Shown in pieces: positions 40,790 through 48,112 of a stretch of 49,060 nucleotides of DNA. Source of the stretch: CAZGVW01 sp964529265 (GTDB lineage: Bacteria > Planctomycetota > Phycisphaerae > Phycisphaerales > UBA1924); the NCBI GenBank assembly GCA_964529265.1, contig CAZGVW010000234.1, forward strand, positions 1-49,060. Direction: 5' to 3'. A model generated the notes under the pieces. The model was given only the letters and a program-made list of their open reading frames with translations. It was not told the DNA's origin and did not search any database. Each line of letters starts with the position of its first letter. Positions within the stretch are counted from its first letter, which is position 1. The translations under genes were made by a program, and so were the position numbers.

Positions 40790-43129
40790 TCAGCGAACCC
40801 GTGTGCCTGTATTCGTGATTCCCGATGCGGACTCGAGCCCGCGCAGGAACACCGCGACCGCGAGTGCTCCCTCATCTCCGGCGTCAAGCGACGACGCGAG
40901 CGCTCCCAGCGAGCGCGCCGAAGTCGCCGGGGCCCCGGGATCAGGCGCCTTGTCGCGCCGCCCCTCCGCGGGCGCCCGCCCGGGCTGCGCGCTCTCTCGA
41001 GGGGCATCCTGCGGGTCCTGCTGCGGCTCGGCCGGACCATCGATGATCCGCGGCGCCGACATCTCGGACGACATGCCGACCGCGAGATCCGGAGTCAGCG
41101 CCACTGCGAGCGGCGCATCGAATGATTCGAGCGCCGCCTTCACACCATACGCGCCCGCCAGAAAATCGCTGAGCACACCATCGGATTCTTCCGGCGTATT
41201 GACGACCTTCGGCGTAATCGCCACCAGAATCTCGGTTCGCTCGGTCGAGTTGTCCACGTTCTGGAACGCGAGCCCGACAATCGGAATTTCTCCGAGGATG
41301 GGCACTTTCCCCACACGGTTCGTCTTTCGGTTCTGCACGATGCCGGCGAGCAGCAGGGTTCTGCCGTGCGGCACCAGGACCGTCGTTTCGACCTTGCGCT
41401 TCGTGAACGCAGGCGAATCGATGCCGCTGGTCTGGTTCTGCACGGCGTCCAGCACCTCGAACGTGATGCGCATCACGACGTCGCCGCTCTCGTTGATCCG
41501 CGGCTGGATGTTGAGGATCACGCCCGTTTCGCGGTAGTCCACGTCGTTCCGGATGCCTGTGTTGCCGTCGGTCTGCGTCGATGAATCGATCTGCGAGGTG
41601 ATGATCGGCACCTCGGCGCCGACTTGGAACGCGCCCTCCTCCTTGTCCATGAGCGTCAGGCTCGGCCGACTCAGCAACTCGACGTGAGTCTCCTGATCGA
41701 GCGCCTCGACCACGGCGAAGCCGTCGGTCGCGATGAACGAGGCGACTCCGGTCGGCGCGAGAGGTCCGAACTGCGTGGCGCTGCCGATCAGCTCGAGGAT
41801 GCCGTTATCCAGTTCGCTCTGCAGGAAGTACTCCACCCCCCACTGCAGCCGGTCGCTCAGCGTGACCTCCGCCGCCACAGTGTCGATGGTCACCTGCTGC
41901 CGCTGCACATCCACGCGGCTCAGGTAGTTGTAGAGATCGGCAAAGTCCTGCGGCGTCGCGAGCACCGTCAGCAACTCCTCCTCCACCGCGAGCGTGAGGC
42001 GCATGCCCGCCTCCATCGGGTCGTCCTTGCTGCGCTCCAGGCGCTCCGCGAACACCTCTTTGAGCAGGGCGCCCAGCGTCGTCGCATCCATGTGCTGGAT
42101 GCGGTACGTGAACATCTGGCGGTACGAAGCGCCCGCGGGCTGATCCACCTGCTCCACCCAATTCCGCACGATGCCCTGCAGCGCCTCGCTGCGCGAAATC
42201 ACCATGAGCCGGTTCGCCTCGGCGAGCGGGACGAACGTCACGGCCGCATCGTTGGCCGAGTTCACCGAAGACGCCTGCGCGATTGTCTGCAGCGTCTTCG
42301 CGGCCTCGACCGCGCTCTGCGCCGTCATCTGGTAGGTCCAGATCTCCGCGCCCTCGAAGGCCGGCTCATCGAGCGCCGCGAGCACCTTCGCGATCCGATT
42401 GATCTGCCGCACGCGATCGAGCACGAGCAGCGTGCGGCCGGCCACGACCGTCTTCGCCCCGGTGCTGATCAGATCCTTGAGGGCCTCCGCCGCGGCGCTC
42501 GGCGTCAGGTGCGAGAGACGGAACACGCGCATCGCAGTCTCGTCCGTCGGCAACACCGACATCGCCTCGACGAACGGCGACGTCGCGCTCCGCGACATGT
42601 GCGTGTCCGGCGCGAAGATCAACACATCGCCGCGGCGGTCGATCGCCCACCCCTGCAGCGCCGCCAGCGCGCCCACCAGGTCCATGATGTCGCGATCCGT
42701 CATCTCCTCATCGATCTGCAGCGTGACCTCCGGCTTCTGCTTCACCAGCGCCGGCTCGAAGGCGTATGACCGCCCGAGCAGGTCGCTCAGCAGAACTTTC
42801 ACCACCTCATCGATGGGCGCCGAACGCACGGAGTACTTCACGTGCCGCGTCGGCTCGACGCCACCGTCGATCACTGCAGGGTCCGCCCGGTCGGCATGCT
42901 CCGCCGCCGCCGCCGTGAGCCGCTGCTTGTGCAGGAGCCTTGCCGCCTCCGCGGCGTCCATCGCCCCGCCGAGCCGCTCGTGCGACGTCACGATCGGCCT
43001 CGCCTGCTTGTTCAGGTCGGGAAGCGGGCGCATCGCGCGCGGCTCCGGCTTCGGCGCCGATTCGCACGCGGCGAGACAAAGCGTCATTCCGGCCGCCAGT
43101 GCGATGCACGCTGCTGCGCAGTTTCTCAT
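40790..43129 (-). CDS. gspD: Secretin GspD, lipoprotein form
   Basis: Forms the outer-membrane channel of the type II system. The 779-residue protein from ATG 43129 (GGAG 7 bases upstream) has a signal with lipobox LAACESAP. N0 domain is HVKYSVRSAPIDEVVKVLLS and following, N1-N3 contain LTPSAAAEALKDLISTG, IAKVLAALDE and LNQ-free EANRLMVISRSEALQGIVRN, and the secretin domain has GAEVPIITSQIDSSTQ, DYRETGVILNIQPRINESGD, KVETTVLVPHGRTLLLAGIV, VGKVPILGEIPIVGLAFQN and TEILVAITPKVV. A Pro/Ala-rich tail of about 100 residues follows, probably linking to a pilotin-free lipid anchor strategy. It is longer than typical GspD (about 650). A start at 43225 is unlikely, since it overlaps gspF and lacks a signal. 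Confidence 0.95.
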   Translation of the reverse strand: MRNCAAACIALAAGMTLCLAACESAPKPEPRAMRPLPDLNKQARPIVTSHERLGGAMDAAEAARLLHKQRLTAAAAEHADRADPAVIDGGVEPTRHVKYSVRSAPIDEVVKVLLSDLLGRSYAFEPALVKQKPEVTLQIDEEMTDRDIMDLVGALAALQGWAIDRRGDVLIFAPDTHMSRSATSPFVEAMSVLPTDETAMRVFRLSHLTPSAAAEALKDLISTGAKTVVAGRTLLVLDRVRQINRIAKVLAALDEPAFEGAEIWTYQMTAQSAVEAAKTLQTIAQASSVNSANDAAVTFVPLAEANRLMVISRSEALQGIVRNWVEQVDQPAGASYRQMFTYRIQHMDATTLGALLKEVFAERLERSKDDPMEAGMRLTLAVEEELLTVLATPQDFADLYNYLSRVDVQRQQVTIDTVAAEVTLSDRLQWGVEYFLQSELDNGILELIGSATQFGPLAPTGVASFIATDGFAVVEALDQETHVELLSRPSLTLMDKEEGAFQVGAEVPIITSQIDSSTQTDGNTGIRNDVDYRETGVILNIQPRINESGDVVMRITFEVLDAVQNQTSGIDSPAFTKRKVETTVLVPHGRTLLLAGIVQNRKTNRVGKVPILGEIPIVGLAFQNVDNSTERTEILVAITPKVVNTPEESDGVLSDFLAGAYGVKAALESFDAPLAVALTPDLAVGMSSEMSAPRIIDGPAEPQQDPQDAPRESAQPGRAPAEGRRDKAPDPGAPATSARSLGALASSLDAGDEGALAVAVFLRGLESASGITNTGTRVR

Positions 43130-43211
43130 GGCCGTCTCCACGGCCCGCCGCGGGCGATTCCCGAGGCCGGCATCCTTGTTCCGTGAGCCGCGCGGACCGC
43201 GACCCTCCCTC

Positions 43212-44444
43212 TCAAAGCCCGCCAACGTCGTTTATCGTCAACATCCCGGAAACGAGGCTATAGATGACCCACCCGACGACCCCCGCCAGGAGCAGGATGA
43301 TCCCCGGCTCCATGAGCGTCAAGAGTCGCCCGGTGGTCTCTTCCTGACGCTCCGCACACAAATCCGAGGCCCGCCGCAGCGAGCCGACCAGGTCGCCGCT
43401 CTTCATGCCCACGCGCACGATCGTCGCCGGCATGGGCGGCAGCACGCCGTGACGCTCCAGAGCCTCTCCCAGATCGGCCCCCTCCCGGACATCTCGCCTC
43501 GCCAGCCGGAGCCGCTCTCGCAGCACCTCCGACCCCAGCGCCCGCTCCGATTGCTCCAGCCCCGCCAGCACGTCCCCGCCCCCCTCGATCATGGTGGCCA
43601 AGGTATCCGCGGCCATCCCCGCCTGAGCATGCCAGCGCAACGGCCCAACCACCGGCCAGCCCAGCGACCAGCGATCCAGTCGCCTCCTGGCCTCTGGAGG
43701 CAGCGCAATCGACCGTGTCGCGAGCAGCACGGCGAGCAGGGCGATCGCCGGGGGGAGAATCCACACCAGCCACTTGGCCGCGACGAGCGTGACTCGGGTG
43801 CTCATGGGCAGCGTGGCGCCGGTTGCCTCCAGCGCCCCCGCAAACCGGGGGATGACGAACGTGGACAGGAACCACACCGCCCCCAGAGCCGCCGTGAGCA
43901 GGATCACGGGGTACACAAGCCGCGAAGCGATCGTCTTCCGCAGCCGCCGCTGCGTCTCGATGGACTTGTCGATCAGTTCCACCGCGTGCCTCAGGCGGCC
44001 GGATTCGTGCCCGACGCGCAGCAGGGCCAGATGCTGCGGCCCCGCCAGCCCCGGAACCTTCTCCACCGCGTCCGCCAGCGACGCCCCGCCCCGGAGGGCC
44101 TCCCGCACGTCGCCGCAGGCCTGCGCGATCCGCGGCGTGGGGGCCAGTTCCCGCAGTGTGGATATCGCCGTCTCGATCGGGGCCTTTCCGTCGAGCAAAC
44201 GCCTCAAATTCTGAAAAAACCACACCGTTTCGGCGCGTTTTGCGCCGCGGCGGCGAAAAAGCCCGCGCATCGCGTCTATCGCCGAGAGCGGCCGCACCTC
44301 GACCGGAATCAGCCCCTGCTTCCGCAGCGATTCCCGCACCGACGTCTCATCCGCGGCTTCCAGCCGCCCCGCCACGACGCCGGCAGCCGCGGCCCCGGCC
44401 ACTCCCGCGCCGGCCGGAATCGCCTTGTACGCAAAGCGCGTCAC
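43212..44444 (-). CDS. gspF: GspF inner-membrane platform protein
   Basis: Polytopic centre of the pseudopilus assembly platform. The 410-residue protein has a short N-terminal MTRFAYKAIPAGAGVAGAAA, VRESLRKQGLIPVEVR, then two T2SSF domains: FFQNLRRLLDGKAPIETAIS and LLRVGHESGRLRHAVELIDK in the first; GMAADTLATMIEGGGDVLAG and IVRVGMKSGDLVGSLRRASD in the second. Membrane helices are at LVYPVILLTAALGAVWFLST, VWILPPAIALLAVLLA and the C-terminal EPGIILLLAGVVGWVIYSLV. ExGRL and KSGDL loops match. The stop at 43212 is 82 bases before gspD, the longest gap in the operon; its start overlaps gspE (ATGA). Confidence 0.93.
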   Translation of the reverse strand: MTRFAYKAIPAGAGVAGAAAAGVVAGRLEAADETSVRESLRKQGLIPVEVRPLSAIDAMRGLFRRRGAKRAETVWFFQNLRRLLDGKAPIETAISTLRELAPTPRIAQACGDVREALRGGASLADAVEKVPGLAGPQHLALLRVGHESGRLRHAVELIDKSIETQRRLRKTIASRLVYPVILLTAALGAVWFLSTFVIPRFAGALEATGATLPMSTRVTLVAAKWLVWILPPAIALLAVLLATRSIALPPEARRRLDRWSLGWPVVGPLRWHAQAGMAADTLATMIEGGGDVLAGLEQSERALGSEVLRERLRLARRDVREGADLGEALERHGVLPPMPATIVRVGMKSGDLVGSLRRASDLCAERQEETTGRLLTLMEPGIILLLAGVVGWVIYSLVSGMLTINDVGGL

Positions 44445-46177
44445 GCTCCATCACTCCCGAGCGCTGCGCCGCGGATTCCGTGGGCGCCCGCGGCGTCCTT
44501 CGGCTCGATCTCCGCCGCGCTTCCCGCGTGCCCGAGCGCCCGCGCCACCTCCGCCTCATCCGTCACGCCGTCGCGCACCAGCCGCGCCGCGTCCTCGCGC
44601 AACGAACGGAACCCATCCGTCTGCAGCGCTTCGCGCAGGCGGCGCTCATCCGCGCCCTCCGCAATCGCCCTCTTCACGCGCGTCGTCAGCCCGCTGAACT
44701 CCATCACCGCGACGCGCCCGCGATAGCCCAGCCCGCCGCAGCGCTTGCACCCTTCCCGCTTGGCCGCATCATTCCGGCAGTCGGCGCACAACCGCCGCAT
44801 GAGCCGCTGGGCCGATACCCCCTCCACCGCCGCGTTCACCAGGTACGGCGCCACGCCCATATCGATCAGCCGAACAAAAGTCCCCGACACGTCGTTCGTG
44901 TGCAGCGTGCTCAGCACCATGTGCCCCGTGAGCGCCGCCTGAAACGCCATCTCCGCCGTCTCCTGATCGCGGATTTCGCCGATCAGGATCACGTCCGGAT
45001 CGTGCCGCAGAATGTGCCGCAGCGTCGTCCCGAACGTGAGTCCGATCGCAGGGTTCACCTGGATCTGGTTCACCCCGTCCATCGCGTACTCAACCGGGTC
45101 CTCCACCGTGACAACCTTGAGTTCACTGCTCGCCATGCGATGCAGCAGCGAATACAGCGTGGTCGTCTTGCCGGAGCCTGTCGGCCCGGTCACGAGCACG
45201 ATGCCGTGGCTCTTATCCGCCGAGGCCACCAGCTGCGAAATCTGCTCCGCGCCGAACCCCAGATCCTCCAGTGTGATCTCGCCCAGCCGCTGCCGATCCT
45301 GAAGGCGGATCGCCGCATCCTGCCCGTACATCGTCGGCACCAGGCTCACGCGCATATCCACCATGCGTCCGCGCAATCGCATCCGGATGCGCCCATCCTG
45401 CGCCAGCCGCCGCTCCGCGATATCCAGCCCCGACATGATCTTGATCCGGCACAGCAGCGGCTCGTACATCCGCGGCGGCGGCGCCGGCTGCTCCACCAGC
45501 ACGCCGTCCACCCGCATTCGGAGCGAAACGCGGTGATCGAACCGCTCCAGGTGAATATCGCTCGCGCTCATCTCCATCGCGCGCTCGACCGTCTGGTTGA
45601 AGAACCGCACGACAGGCGCCTCGCTCGCCATGTCGCGCAACTGGCTGATCTCGGTGGAGACGTCGAGCGCCTCCTCCGCCCCCGCCGCGGCCACGCCCGC
45701 TTCCGCGTCCCGCTCCGCCAGGTGCTTCGCGATGTCCCGCGCCGTGCCGAAGAGCGCCTCCGCCGAATCGCCCACCTGCCCCGCGATCGCACGGCACAGG
45801 TGATGATCCGATGGATCGGCGATCACCAGCCGCCGCCGCCGCGCCGTGCCGCCTTCGCCCTCATCCGCCTCGAACAGTAGCACGCCGTTGGCGCGCATGA
45901 ACTCCAGCGGCAAGCCTTCGCTCAGCGGCGCTTCCTCGCCCTCCGGCGACCACCGCGCGCGGCCCGCGTGCGCCGCCAGACGATCCGCCAGCGCATCCTC
46001 GCTCATCACGCCGAGATCGAGCAGCGAGCGGATCGGCGTGTGGCCGTTCTGCCGCGCCACTTCCTCCGCGAGCCGCCAGTCCACGTCCGTGAGTTCGCCC
46101 GATTCCACCAGCGCCCGCCCGAACGCGCGCGCATCGAACCCCAGCAGCGAGCCGGCATGGACCGCGGCGCTCGTCAC
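44441..46177 (-). CDS. gspE: GspE-type assembly ATPase, second copy
   Basis: A 578-residue hexameric ATPase that powers the pseudopilus. It has an N-terminal N1E/N2E region (residues 1-170), MSASDIHLERFDHRVSLRMR, RLAQDGRIRMRLRGRMVDMR, Walker A GPTGSGKTTT (about 330-339), VEDPVEYAMDGVNQIQVN, EIRDQETAEMAFQAALTGHM (Walker B) and STLHTND (His box). Zinc cysteines occur as CADCR and CKRCGG with only about ten residues between, against about 30 in the copy at 33353. The GTG start at 46175-46177 overlaps gspG (GTGA). Its location next to gspF and gspL assigns it to the type II machinery. Confidence 0.94.
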   Translation of the reverse strand: MTSAAVHAGSLLGFDARAFGRALVESGELTDVDWRLAEEVARQNGHTPIRSLLDLGVMSEDALADRLAAHAGRARWSPEGEEAPLSEGLPLEFMRANGVLLFEADEGEGGTARRRRLVIADPSDHHLCRAIAGQVGDSAEALFGTARDIAKHLAERDAEAGVAAAGAEEALDVSTEISQLRDMASEAPVVRFFNQTVERAMEMSASDIHLERFDHRVSLRMRVDGVLVEQPAPPPRMYEPLLCRIKIMSGLDIAERRLAQDGRIRMRLRGRMVDMRVSLVPTMYGQDAAIRLQDRQRLGEITLEDLGFGAEQISQLVASADKSHGIVLVTGPTGSGKTTTLYSLLHRMASSELKVVTVEDPVEYAMDGVNQIQVNPAIGLTFGTTLRHILRHDPDVILIGEIRDQETAEMAFQAALTGHMVLSTLHTNDVSGTFVRLIDMGVAPYLVNAAVEGVSAQRLMRRLCADCRNDAAKREGCKRCGGLGYRGRVAVMEFSGLTTRVKRAIAEGADERRLREALQTDGFRSLREDAARLVRDGVTDEAEVARALGHAGSAAEIEPKDAAGAHGIRGAALGSDGA

Positions 46178-46602
46178 GTGCGGTTGTCCAGATCCGCGTT
46201 CTCATCCTCGCCGCCCGTGCGCCCATCGGCGCCGAGCGAGCGGATGCGGAAGCGCCCCGCCTCGTCGTGCACGTACTCGAAGGCGTGGCCCCACGCATCC
46301 TGCGGAACCATGTCCTTCTCCGGATAGGGCCCCTTCCACTTCTTCGCGTCTTCCGGCGAGAGCGGCGGCTTCACCAGCACCGTGAGCCCCTCATCCTGCG
46401 TGGGGTAGCGCCCCACGTCCATGTAGAAACTCTCCACGCAGGTCGCCAGGTTCTGGATCTGCGCCTTCGTCGTCGTCACCTTGCTCGCGCCCACCTTGTC
46501 GAGCAGGCGCGGCGCCACCAGGGCCACGAGCAGCCCCATGATGATCACCACCACGAGCATCTCGAGCAGCGAGAACGCCGCCCGCCTTCGTGCGTTTTTC
46601 AT
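46174..46602 (-). CDS. gspG: GspG major pseudopilin
   Basis: Major subunit of the pseudopilus. The 142-residue protein has leader MKNARRRA followed by AFSLLEMLVVVIIMGLLVAL, with Ala at -1 instead of Gly, Phe at +1 and Glu at +5. The GspG-specific C-terminal calcium region is clear: GPYPEKDMVPQDAWGHAFEY and RIRSLGADGRTGGEDENADL. The alpha/beta body contains SFYMDVGRYPTQDEGLTVLV, another GspG signature. ATG 46602 overlaps the stop of gspH (ATGA), and its own stop overlaps the gspE start. Confidence 0.95.
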   Translation of the reverse strand: MKNARRRAAFSLLEMLVVVIIMGLLVALVAPRLLDKVGASKVTTTKAQIQNLATCVESFYMDVGRYPTQDEGLTVLVKPPLSPEDAKKWKGPYPEKDMVPQDAWGHAFEYVHDEAGRFRIRSLGADGRTGGEDENADLDNRT

Positions 46603-47135
46603 CGAGTCTTCTCCGTGTCGATCGAGAGCGATGGTTTCCCGGAAACGGGATCGAGCACGATCCGCCACATTCTATCGGACCCTGACTCATCCGCCGACCC
46701 GCGAAAAATCACCTCCCGCACGCTCGCCCGCCCCAGGGCGTCGAACGCGAGCCCGGCCTCTGGCAGCGCCTCGCCCTCCGCATCCACCAGCGTCGAGCGC
46801 CACCCCCCCCACACACGCGATGCGCCCGGCTCCTCGCCTTCGGGCGCCGCGGACATCCGCAGGTCGCCCTCCCCCGCCGTCAGCCGCACGACCATCGGTC
46901 GCCGCACGCGCATGGCCTCCACGCGCTCGGCGCCCAGCGCGCCGGTGAGTTCGATCAGTTGCCGCCGCTCCGCGTCCCGGCCCCACGCGCGTCCCACGGC
47001 CGGCGCCACCAGCCCCGCCACCAGGCCCACGAGCGCCAGCACGACGATCAGTTCGATCAGCGAAAACCCGCGTCGCGCCGCGCGCATCCGCAGCGCGGCC
47101 CGCGTCTGAACCCGCGAAGGCCGGCGTTCATCCAT
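46599..47135 (-). CDS. gspH: GspH-like minor pseudopilin
   Basis: A 178-residue minor pseudopilin. Leader MDERRPSRVQTRAALRMRAA plus RRG is followed by FSLIELIVVLALVGLVAGLV, canonical with Gly at -1, Phe at +1, Glu at +5. The beta-rich body (EAMRVRRPMVVRLTAGEGDL, LRMSAAPEGEEPGASRVWGG, REVIFRGSADESGSDRMWRI) fits GspH, and IVLDPVSGKPSLS resembles its last strand. ATG 47135 is used, overlapping the dockerin gene's stop by 8 bases; a shorter start at 47087 (MRAARRGF) is also reasonable and gives a more usual leader length. Confidence 0.85.
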   Translation of the reverse strand: MDERRPSRVQTRAALRMRAARRGFSLIELIVVLALVGLVAGLVAPAVGRAWGRDAERRQLIELTGALGAERVEAMRVRRPMVVRLTAGEGDLRMSAAPEGEEPGASRVWGGWRSTLVDAEGEALPEAGLAFDALGRASVREVIFRGSADESGSDRMWRIVLDPVSGKPSLSIDTEKTR

Positions 47136-47868
47136 CGCGCATGGTCCGCAGGACCTGAATGGCATCGGCAGCGTTGACCACATCATCGTTGTTCACATCC
47201 GCGCGCGACACCGTCGCCGCGGAGAGCCCGCGCGTCACGCCCGACATGATCCTCAGCACGAGTGCGGCGTCCTCCTTGGTCACGTTCCCGTCGCCGTTCA
47301 CGTCCGGGTTGCCGCCGCCGGATCCATTGCCATCTCCATCTCCATCGCCGTTCCCGCCGCTCCCCGGGCCGCCCAGGCGCGCGTTGATCGTGCGCGAGGG
47401 CGCATCCGGAAACGGCGGCGCGCCGGGAATCTCGATCGGGAACTGGAACGTGAACTCGCCCTGGAACGTCAGGTTGATCACCTCGCCCTGTGTGTTCAGC
47501 GGGCGGACGTCCGTGCGCGTCGTGTTCGTGCTCTCATCGAAGAAGCGGAACGTGATCGCCTGCCCGACGTCCGGCCCCTCTTCGGCGGGGGTCTCCGGAT
47601 CGTCGCCATAGACAAGAATGTTGAACTCGCGCGGGTCATCCTGCCCGAGCAGAAACGTGTGCAGCCCGACCAGCGTGCCGTCGAAGAACACCGCGATCTG
47701 GTCGCCCTCCGCCGGCGCGGGCTCGCCCTCCGCGCTCATGAGCGTGCCCATCAGCCGCTCGACGAAACTGCTGTTGATGTTGGGCGCCGAGAACTGGGCC
47801 GCCGCGGGCGCGCCAAGCGCGGCGCCGACAAGCGTCAATCCCTTCAGCATCCAAGCCTGCCTGCGCAT
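47128..47868 (-). CDS. Exported dockerin type I protein at the head of the secretion operon
   Basis: A 246-residue protein with a signal peptide (MRRQAWMLKGLTLVGAALGA, cleavage near APAAAQ) and GGAGGCG 7 bases upstream of the ATG. The body (residues about 30-165, LVGLHTFLLGQDDPREFNIL, GQAITFRFFDESTNTTRTDV) is beta-rich and unassigned. A Gly/Asp/Asn-rich linker leads to a dockerin made of two calcium-loop helices, DVNGDGNVTKEDA and DVNNDDVVNAADA, each followed by a short helix (LVLRIMSG, IQVLRTMRDG). Dockerins bind cohesins or mediate planctomycete cell-surface display. The gene overlaps gspH by 8 bases, so it is probably cotranscribed and may be a substrate or anchor of this type II system. 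Confidence 0.87.
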   Translation of the reverse strand: MRRQAWMLKGLTLVGAALGAPAAAQFSAPNINSSFVERLMGTLMSAEGEPAPAEGDQIAVFFDGTLVGLHTFLLGQDDPREFNILVYGDDPETPAEEGPDVGQAITFRFFDESTNTTRTDVRPLNTQGEVINLTFQGEFTFQFPIEIPGAPPFPDAPSRTINARLGGPGSGGNGDGDGDGNGSGGGNPDVNGDGNVTKEDAALVLRIMSGVTRGLSAATVSRADVNNDDVVNAADAIQVLRTMRDG

Positions 47869-48037
47869 CCAGTCGCCTCCATGGGTGATGCGGCCTGAAA
47901 CGGGCTCCACGATACGCGCCCCCTCGGCCCCGCAGCAAGAGCCATCGGCCTCCGGCGCCGGATCACCGCACTCCCGCACCGCGCCCCGGGAACACCTCGG
48001 GGGCATTCGCCCCGCTCAGGATGGTCTCCGCAAAGAA

Positions 48038-48065
48038 ACGGGCGCCCGTTTCACCGGGCGCCCGT
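48038..48065 (-). terminator. Intrinsic terminator after the partial secreted-protein gene
   Basis: A perfect 10-bp stem (ACGGGCGCCC and GGGCGCCCGT) with an 8-base loop lies 47 bases beyond the minus-strand stop at 48113. On the minus strand it is followed by TTCTTTG, a modest T-rich tail. The gap to the dockerin gene is 244 bases (47869-48112), so the dockerin/gsp operon likely has its own promoter after this terminator. Confidence 0.65.
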
Positions 48066-48112
48066 CGAGTTTCCAGAATCCGCGGCGGAGTCCGCCGCGT
48101 CAGATCAGGACA

